A DNA stretch of 64,000 nucleotides from Geotoga petraea (lineage in GTDB: Bacteria > Thermotogota > Thermotogae > Petrotogales > Petrotogaceae). Numbering within the stretch: position 1 is the stretch's first letter; every line of letters begins with the position of its first letter. The translations under genes were made by a program, and so were the position numbers. The stretch is taken from positions 124,001-188,000 of the forward strand of contig NZ_FMYV01000003.1 of NCBI RefSeq assembly GCF_900102615.1, in the 5' to 3' direction. This document shows positions 58,260-64,000 of this stretch, piece after piece. The notes beneath the pieces are model-generated. The model ran no database searches, was not told where the DNA came from, and worked only from the letters and a program-made list of their open reading frames with translations.

Positions 58260-60122
58260 CTATCCATTTTGATTTTCTTTAACAAAGTTTTTTAATTCAT
58301 CAATGTCTTTTCTCATCAATTCTTTAAATAAATCTCCAGATATTTTTTCGTTGTTAAAAAGATAAGTAGCCATAATTTCCAATCTTTCTTTATTTTTTTG
58401 AAGTATTTCTTTAGCCTTGTTATATGCATTGAAAATGATGCTTTTTATTTCATTATCAATAGCTCTTGAAGTTTCCTCTGAAAAGGTTTTGCTCCTTGTC
58501 ATATCTCTACCTAAGAAAACTTCATCATTTTCATCTTGCCAGACAGAAGGACCCAATTTGCTACTCATACCCAAAGAATAGATCATTTTTTTTGCCATAT
58601 CGGTAGCCCTTTTGATATCATCTGAAGCTCCTGTTGTAATTTTTTCAAAAATCAATTCTTCAGCAGCTCTTCCACCTAAGGCAAAAGAAATTCTATCCAC
58701 AATTTCCGATTTTGAGTTCAAGAATTTGTCTTCTTCAGGGATTAAAAGTGTGTATCCAAGTGCTGAATTACCTCTTGGAACAATGGTAATTTTCTGTACA
58801 GGGTCCAAATTATCTAAATAATAGCCCATGAAAGCATGGCCAAGTTCGTGATAAGAAAGAATTTTTCTTTCATCTTCGGATATTACTCTTGACTTTCTTG
58901 CCGGGCCGGCTATAACTCTTTCTACTGCTTCTTCAAAATCTTCCATGGTCATGTGATTATGTTTTTCTCTTAAAGCTAACAAAGCTGCTTCGTTGACCAA
59001 GTTTTCCAAGTCAGCACCAACAAACCCTGGGGTTTTTGCAGCCAATTTTTCTGGGTTGACATCACTTGAAATCTTTTTTCCTTTCAAATGAAGTTTCAAT
59101 ATTTCTTCTCTTCCTTTTTTATCTGGAGCATCGATTACTATTTTTTTATCAAATCTACCAGGCCTTAAAAGAGCCTTGTCCAAAACATCTGGTCTATTTG
59201 TAGCCGCCATTACTATAACGTTTGTATCGTTATCGAAACCATCCATTTCTACCAATAAAGAGTTAAGTGTTTGCTCTCTTTCGTCGTTTCCGCCTCCGAG
59301 GCCTGCACCTCTTTGCCTTCCAACTGCATCAAGTTCATCTATAAAAATTATAGAAGGAGCTTCTTCTTTTGCCTTTTTAAAGAGATCTCTAACCCTTGAA
59401 GCACCAACTCCAACATACAATTCAACAAAATCAGAACCACTCATGTAAAAGAAAGGAACATTTGCTTCTCCCGCTACAGCTCTTGCAGTAAGAGTTTTAC
59501 CTGTTCCAGGAGGTCCAACCAAAATAACCCCCTTGGGCATACGTGCTCCGATTTCTAAAAATTCTTTTGGGTCTTTTAAATACTTTACTATACTTTGAAG
59601 TTCTTCTTTTACTTCATCAATACCAGCAACGTTATCAAAAGTAATTTTATTTTTCTTTGGATCATATTTTCTGGCTGTTGTTTTTCCAAATGGCATTCCA
59701 GAAGTTCCGCCAGCTCCTCCATTCATCATAGGTCTTAAAAGCCAAAACCAGAACAATATGATTATCACAATTGGTAATAAAGAACCTAAAAGGCTGAACC
59801 ACCAATTTGATGCTAAACTTTTTATATATATTATTTCAACTCCATTTTGTGCAATTTGGTTTATATACTGCTTATCAACAACTAAAGGTGGAGCATACGA
59901 CTTTATTTGTACTCCTTCAGTGGTTGTCAGGGTTATATTGCCACCACTTTCAATAGTCATCCTTTGAATTTGTCCATCTTCAATCAAATTAATTAGTTGA
60001 GAATAATCTATTTGCCTTGGCCCTGTGGTATTCATCTGTGATATAGAAAAGAAAAATATTACCGCTAAAATTAAATATATCCAAAAAACACCAATATTAG
60101 AAGTTCTTTTACCATTAGCCAT
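58260..60122 (-). CDS. ftsH: ATP-dependent zinc metalloprotease FtsH
   Basis: A 620-residue membrane AAA+ protease. Two membrane helices (about 12-29 and 110-130) flank a periplasmic domain. Walker A GPPGTGKT is at 203-210, Walker [12 protein letters not shown], and the second-region-of-homology arginines in [17 protein letters not shown] (core [15 protein letters not shown]). The zinc site HELGH is at 425-429, where most FtsH have HEAGH; the HExxH ligands are kept. It degrades misfolded and short-lived membrane and cytosolic proteins. ATG follows AGGAGG. Confidence 0.96.
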   Translation of the reverse strand: MANGKRTSNIGVFWIYLILAVIFFFSISQMNTTGPRQIDYSQLINLIEDGQIQRMTIESGGNITLTTTEGVQIKSYAPPLVVDKQYINQIAQNGVEIIYIKSLASNWWFSLLGSLLPIVIIILFWFWLLRPMMNGGAGGTSGMPFGKTTARKYDPKKNKITFDNVAGIDEVKEELQSIVKYLKDPKEFLEIGARMPKGVILVGPPGTGKTLTARAVAGEANVPFFYMSGSDFVELYVGVGASRVRDLFKKAKEEAPSIIFIDELDAVGRQRGAGLGGGNDEREQTLNSLLVEMDGFDNDTNVIVMAATNRPDVLDKALLRPGRFDKKIVIDAPDKKGREEILKLHLKGKKISSDVNPEKLAAKTPGFVGADLENLVNEAALLALREKHNHMTMEDFEEAVERVIAGPARKSRVISEDERKILSYHELGHAFMGYYLDNLDPVQKITIVPRGNSALGYTLLIPEEDKFLNSKSEIVDRISFALGGRAAEELIFEKITTGASDDIKRATDMAKKMIYSLGMSSKLGPSVWQDENDEVFLGRDMTRSKTFSEETSRAIDNEIKSIIFNAYNKAKEILQKNKERLEIMATYLFNNEKISGDLFKELMRKDIDELKNFVKENQNG

Positions 60123-60311
60123 CTATTCGACCTCCTGTTTGATATCTATAATACAATTATATCAGTATATCAGATAAAATCAAAAAATATTCATATAATT
60201 ATATCTTTATAACCTTTTAAAAAGATTAAAATAAGTTTATAAAATTTTAAAACAATAGACTAAAATAAAAAGTATAATTTAAATGAGTGATTTGAAAAAG
60301 GAGATAACAAA

Positions 60312-61988
60312 ATGGATTATTTTTGGATAAACATATTAATTCTTTCAACTTTTATTTTTATAGTTTTAATGATGATTGTTTTTATTTTAAAGCTTAGGAA
60401 AAACAACCAAAACATTAATGAGTCGAAAAAACGATATAAAAATCTTTTTAATTCAATACCAGTAGCTATTTTTGTATGGGGAAAAGATTTAAAAGTTTTA
60501 GATTGGAATAAACATGCAGAATATATTTTTGGTTATAAAAAAGAAGAAATAATAGGTAAAAATTATTTTGATTTTATTGTTCCAGAAGATTTAAGAAAAG
60601 ATGTGGATAAAGTAACTTCGAAAATACTAGATATGAATAGGGTGAAAAACGTAAGTGAAAATATAACAAAAGATGGAAGAAGAATTCTTTGTGAATGGGA
60701 TGTTATAGTAGAAAAAGATGAAAAAGGGAATTTTTATCGTGCAATTTCAATGGCTCAAGATGTTACTGAGAAAACAAAATATCAGCAAGAATTGAAAAAA
60801 ACAGTTGAAAAATTATCTGAAACTAATGAAGAATTGTACAGTTCAAATGAAGAATTAGAAGAATCTTATAAAATAATAGAAAATCAATCTGATCAAATGA
60901 GAGAGATGATAGAGCTGTTCAACAGATTCGATCAAACAGATATGTCTTTAGATCAATTCTACAGCGAAATCCTTTTGGTGGCTATGGATGTTATGACTGA
61001 GGCAGATTATGGATCTATATCAATTATTGAAAAAGATAAATGGGAGTTTATAGCAAGTTCAGGACATAATTTAGAAAAGTTGAGAGAACTCGAATTGCAC
61101 AAAAAAGATTCAATAATAGTCAGTAGCCCTACTATTATAAAAGATATAAAAAAAGAGAACATGAAAAGATTTAACGATGCTCAAAGGCGTATTTTCGAAG
61201 AAGCCACTCGTGATATAAAAGAATCTCTCATTATTTCTGTTCCCATAGATGACGATATATATTTGAATATAGCCATAGATATTGCAGCAGAAAGTAAGAA
61301 GGGTTTTAACGATAATAGTATAATGCTTTTTCAAGCTTTCAAAAATATAGCAAGTACATATCTTAAGAACAAAGTTTATTCAAAAAAGATAATAGATTCT
61401 TATTTAGACTTTTCAAAAAAACTTGCTACGATTGCTGAAGCACATGACGATATTACAGGGAAACATATTAATAGAGTAGGTGAATTATCAGCTTTCTTTG
61501 CAGAAAAATTAGGTTATAAAAAAAGTTTTGTTGATAGGATCAGAAATGAAGCGCCACTTCACGATATTGGAAAGATATTTGTAGATAAAGCTATTTTAGA
61601 TAAAAAAGGCCCGTTGACAGATGAAGAATGGGAGATCATGAAAAAACATACAGTTCTATCTGGTAGGCTTCTTTCTGAGGACTTTTTTAGATTGGCTAAA
61701 AAAATAGCCTATTACCACCATGAAAAATGGGATGGATCAGGTTATCCATTTGGAATGAAAGGTGATGAAATTCCTTTAGAAGCACAAATTGTTTCTCTTG
61801 TAGATGTTTACGATGCCTTAAGAGACGAAAGGCCTTATAAAAAGGCTTTCACACATCAACAAGCAGTTGATATAATCTCAAAAGGAGATGGAAGAACAAA
61901 ACCTGAACATTTCAACCCAAAACTTTTGAAAATATTTTTGGAGTATGAAAAAGATATAGAAAAAATTTTCGACGATTTAAAAGAGTAG
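60312..61988 (+). CDS. PAS-GAF-HD-GYP cyclic-di-GMP phosphodiesterase
   Basis: A 558-residue protein with one N-terminal membrane helix (about 5-27), a PAS domain (about 40-155), a coiled coil with repeated NEELYSSNEELEES, a GAF-like domain (about 200-350) and a canonical HD-GYP domain (365-545). His417-Asp418 (PLHDIGK) and His469-Pro479 (HHEKWDGSGYP) are intact, so c-di-GMP hydrolysis is expected, unlike the variant at 20758. The coiled coil resembles that of the truncated protein at the left edge. ATG follows AAGGAG. Confidence 0.92.
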   Translation: MDYFWINILILSTFIFIVLMMIVFILKLRKNNQNINESKKRYKNLFNSIPVAIFVWGKDLKVLDWNKHAEYIFGYKKEEIIGKNYFDFIVPEDLRKDVDKVTSKILDMNRVKNVSENITKDGRRILCEWDVIVEKDEKGNFYRAISMAQDVTEKTKYQQELKKTVEKLSETNEELYSSNEELEESYKIIENQSDQMREMIELFNRFDQTDMSLDQFYSEILLVAMDVMTEADYGSISIIEKDKWEFIASSGHNLEKLRELELHKKDSIIVSSPTIIKDIKKENMKRFNDAQRRIFEEATRDIKESLIISVPIDDDIYLNIAIDIAAESKKGFNDNSIMLFQAFKNIASTYLKNKVYSKKIIDSYLDFSKKLATIAEAHDDITGKHINRVGELSAFFAEKLGYKKSFVDRIRNEAPLHDIGKIFVDKAILDKKGPLTDEEWEIMKKHTVLSGRLLSEDFFRLAKKIAYYHHEKWDGSGYPFGMKGDEIPLEAQIVSLVDVYDALRDERPYKKAFTHQQAVDIISKGDGRTKPEHFNPKLLKIFLEYEKDIEKIFDDLKE

Positions 61989-62010
61989 AAGCCTCGCTTC
62001 TACTCTTTAA
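61981..62010. terminator. Bidirectional terminator
   Basis: AAGAGTAGAAGC / GCTTCTACTCTT around CTC (61981-62007). It overlaps the stop codon of the HD-GYP gene and also faces the convergent ABC permease gene. Confidence 0.9.
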
Positions 62011-62011
62011 T

Positions 62012-62818
62012 TTATGCTTTTATCAATTTTTTAAGAAAGTAGTTTATCAAGAAAAATATGAATAGTAAAACAACTATCGATGGCCCAGATGGTATATCAA
62101 GGTAATAGGAGAAGTATATTCCCAAAAACGAGCTTAGTAAACCGAAAATGGAACTAATGATGACCATTTGATTTATAGATTTTGCCCAAAGCTTTGCTAT
62201 AACTCCTGGGGTTATAAGCATGGAAGTAACCAAAATTATTCCTATGATTTTTACTGATGTAACAACAACAAGAGCAACCGCTATTAAAAATAAAAATCTG
62301 ATTAGTTCAGTTGGTACTCCGTAAATTTTAGCCATTCTTTCATTGTAGCTGAAATATTTTAGCTCTTTGTTGAAAATTGTTATAAAAAATATGACCGACA
62401 ATAAAATTATTCCCAAAGTGATGATATCCGTTAGATTGACCATCAAAATATCTCCAAAAAGATAACTTTCTATCTCTGGAGTATATCCCGGTTTTAAGTT
62501 CATAATAATTACACCCAATGCCATTGATAATGGAAAAAGCATTCCAATTAAGGAATTCTCACTTATCTTACCTTTTTTACCTACAAAATAAATAAAAACA
62601 GCAAATAATATCCCTGTTATAATACTCACTAAATTCATATTCCATCCAAAAAAAATCGCTACGGCTATTCCTCCAAAAGCAGTGTGGGCTGCACCATCAC
62701 TTATGAATTCCATCTTTCTCAAAACGATGTAGTTCGAAAGAATGGAACAAGAAAGTCCCGAAAGAATTGATGCTATTAGTGCGTATAACATAAATTGATA
62801 AGACAGTATCTCAATCAT
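62012..62818 (-). CDS. Zinc/manganese ABC transporter permease (ZnuB/MntB type)
   Basis: A 268-residue permease of eight to nine helices of the ABC-3 family: LSGLSCSILSNYIVLRKMEFISDGAAHTAFGG (core RKMEFISDGAAHTAFGG), and VTSMLITPGVIAKLWAKS. ATG 62818 lies inside the 3' end of the ATPase gene. TTG codons at 62830 and 62827 are possible but have no good ribosome site. It works with the ATPase and a solute-binding protein; control by the adjacent Fur-type protein is expected. Confidence 0.9.
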   Translation of the reverse strand: MIEILSYQFMLYALIASILSGLSCSILSNYIVLRKMEFISDGAAHTAFGGIAVAIFFGWNMNLVSIITGILFAVFIYFVGKKGKISENSLIGMLFPLSMALGVIIMNLKPGYTPEIESYLFGDILMVNLTDIITLGIILLSVIFFITIFNKELKYFSYNERMAKIYGVPTELIRFLFLIAVALVVVTSVKIIGIILVTSMLITPGVIAKLWAKSINQMVIISSIFGLLSSFLGIYFSYYLDIPSGPSIVVLLFIFFLINYFLKKLIKA

Positions 62819-63548
62819 TTCTATCAACAACTTTCACTTTGTTTTCTACATGTACAAGCATTTCCAAACTATCGGGGTATAAAATTTTGAGATCTTCAGC
62901 GGTCATTTCTTTTGTGCTTTTATGACAATGAAGGGTTTTGTTCAGACACATAACTCTGTTCGTCTTTTTAAACACCATTGATAGATCATGGCTCACGAGA
63001 ATTATGGTCATGTTTTTTTCAGTTTGTAATCTTTCTAAAACTTTGTAAAACAATTCTTGGCCTTTTTTGTCAATGCCAGCTTCTGGTTCATCCAGAACCA
63101 ATATATCTGGATCAAATATAACAGCTCTTGCAAGCATTAACCTTTGGTATTCACCGCCAGATAATTTCCCAACTTGTCTATCGAAAACGTACTCGATGTC
63201 TAATAGGTTTAACAATTCTTTAACTTTTTTTTTGTCTAAATCATCAAACCCTTTCAAAATCTTTTTATTTTTGTATAGGCCCATTAATACAACTTCTGAA
63301 CCTGTTATTGGAAAATCTTTTTCAAAGTCATCATGTTGAGGAATATAACCTACCTTTCCGTTAATTGTAATTTTTCCAGTATATTCAAGTTCACCCAAAA
63401 TACACTTTATAAGAGAAGATTTCCCAGCACCATTTGGACCTATTATTCCGACAAAATCTTTTTTATATATATCAAAATTGATGTCTTTTAAAATATGATT
63501 ATTGTCTGATTTAAAATTTAGATTTTCTACTTTAATCATTTGCTTCAT
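62811..63548 (-). CDS. Zinc/manganese ABC transporter ATP-binding protein (ZnuC/MntA type)
   Basis: A 245-residue ABC ATPase: Walker A IGPNGAGKSS, Q loop IPQHDDFEKDF, signature LSGGEYQRLMLARA, Walker B DILVLDEPEAG and the switch His in LVSHDLS. The extra C-terminal 35 residues include CLNKTLHCHKST, a Cys/His group common in zinc-type importers. ATG 63548, eight bases after AGGAGAG, is preferred over the longer frame from 63590. It overlaps both fur and the permease gene, so all three are translated together. Confidence 0.92.
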   Translation of the reverse strand: MKQMIKVENLNFKSDNNHILKDINFDIYKKDFVGIIGPNGAGKSSLIKCILGELEYTGKITINGKVGYIPQHDDFEKDFPITGSEVVLMGLYKNKKILKGFDDLDKKKVKELLNLLDIEYVFDRQVGKLSGGEYQRLMLARAVIFDPDILVLDEPEAGIDKKGQELFYKVLERLQTEKNMTIILVSHDLSMVFKKTNRVMCLNKTLHCHKSTKEMTAEDLKILYPDSLEMLVHVENKVKVVDRND

Positions 63549-63924
63549 CATAATCTCTCCTATTTTTACAATCGTGGCATAATCCTTCAAAATAAAGAGT
63601 ATGCGATTTCACTTCAAAGTCTAACTTTTTATTAATATGTTTTTTGAACTCTTCTTCAAAACATTTGTTTATTTTCTGAAATTTTTTACATTTAGTACAA
63701 TAAACAAAATGGTAGTGACCTTTTGATGTGAAATAATATTTTATCTTGTCAGAAAACACTATAGACCTTAAAATAGCTTGTTCCTCAAAAAAATTCAAAT
63801 TTCTGTATATAGTCGAAAGATCGTAATCTTCTTCGAGAATTTTGCTTAGTTGTTCTGCATTTAATGGCTTATCATTTTCATTAAATATTTTTAAAATGTC
63901 TCTTCTTGCCTTTGTCATTCTCAT
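63532..63924 (-). CDS. Fur-family metalloregulator (Zur-like)
   Basis: A 130-residue regulator. N-terminal winged helix (TKARRDILKIFNENDKPLNAEQLSKIL, core KPLNAEQLSKIL; DLSTIYRNLNFFEE recognition helix). C-terminal metal-binding part with HYHFVYCTKCKKF (CxxC) and a final CHDC, the structural zinc Cys4 site. Its place in front of the zinc-type importer suggests Zur or a manganese sensor. ATG 63924 follows GAGGTG; the 63933 start is too early. The stop of the upstream partial gene lies 10 bases before. Confidence 0.92.
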   Translation of the reverse strand: MRMTKARRDILKIFNENDKPLNAEQLSKILEEDYDLSTIYRNLNFFEEQAILRSIVFSDKIKYYFTSKGHYHFVYCTKCKKFQKINKCFEEEFKKHINKKLDFEVKSHTLYFEGLCHDCKNRRDYDEAND

Positions 63925-63934
63925 AAAAAACACC

Positions 63935-64000
63935 TCATTGAACTATCACGTCCACTTCTGATTCTTTTCCTCCAATTGGTTTTACAACTATAGAGTTTGG
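63935..64000 (-). CDS. C-terminal end of a gene entering from the right edge
   Basis: An open frame from 64000 to a TGA at 63937-63935, encoding PNSIVVKPIGGKESEVDVIVQ. It ends 10 bases before the fur start and overlaps its ribosome site region, so it is probably the preceding gene of the same operon. A solute-binding protein or another metal-related gene would fit the context, but 21 residues are too few to tell. Confidence 0.55.
   Translation of the reverse strand, partial: PNSIVVKPIGGKESEVDVIVQ

Noticed and set aside
58836-58850. HELGH in FtsH considered as a lost active site
   Set aside because: Only the variable residue between Glu and Gly differs from HEAGH; both zinc ligands and the catalytic Glu are kept.

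Overview
The window is AT-rich throughout (about 30% G+C by eye) and gene-dense, with short Shine-Dalgarno-led operons on both strands and no rRNA, IS element, prophage or CRISPR array. Gene content and order fit a member of the Thermotogota, probably the Petrotogaceae (Geotoga/Oceanotoga/Petrotoga-like). The grounds are the glmU-prs-rplY-pth cluster, a DUF1893 (TM1506-type) protein, a Fur-type regulator beside a zinc/manganese ABC importer, several HD-GYP proteins and indolepyruvate ferredoxin oxidoreductase. This placement is inferred from gene content, not from a phylogeny; a low-GC Firmicute is the main alternative.

Layout. 1-10.9 kb (minus strand): a truncated membrane sensor, then housekeeping genes (McsA-like, pth, rplY, prs, glmU, ruvA, folC, valS) and a split threonine/serine-exporter-type pair. 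10.9-23.5 kb: a sensor kinase, tRNA-Asn, an NYN-domain RNA-binding/nuclease-type protein, a phosphoesterase, an amidase, and a plus-strand operon pcm - hybrid kinase - divergent HD-GYP - receiver - pgeF. 23.6-34.7 kb: a YraQ-type permease pair with an Fe-S tail, divergent from a Crp/Fnr-family regulator, then PhzF, an AIM24-like protein, an ECF S-component, a GNAT acetyltransferase, proC, a CPBP protease, an amidohydrolase and a zincin-GrpB fusion.

34.8-41.6 kb: an acyl-CoA dehydrogenase / EtfBA / MaoC operon and iorBA. 41.7-49 kb: a fatty-acid-synthesis operon (tetR - fabF - degV - fabZ - fabK - fabD - fabG - second FabK-like - acpP) carrying two copies of one TetR-type palindrome. 49-64 kb: an ornithine/lysine decarboxylase, a DUF4160/DUF2442 pair, an acetyltransferase, a possible nucleotidyltransferase-phosphatase fusion, ALDH, an alpha/beta hydrolase, a DEAD-box helicase, a HAD phosphatase, ftsH, a canonical HD-GYP protein and a Fur-linked metal importer.

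How the parts may work together. The Crp/Fnr-type site GTGAT-N4-ATCAC occurs twice: between the permease and crp-like genes, where spacing suits activation of the permease and autorepression, and in front of bcd-etfBA. The TetR palindrome precedes both tetR and fabF, so lipid synthesis is probably one autoregulated unit that includes a fatty-acid-binding DegV protein. Several start codons were moved from the longest reading frame to the codon with a properly spaced Shine-Dalgarno sequence; these are noted in each entry.
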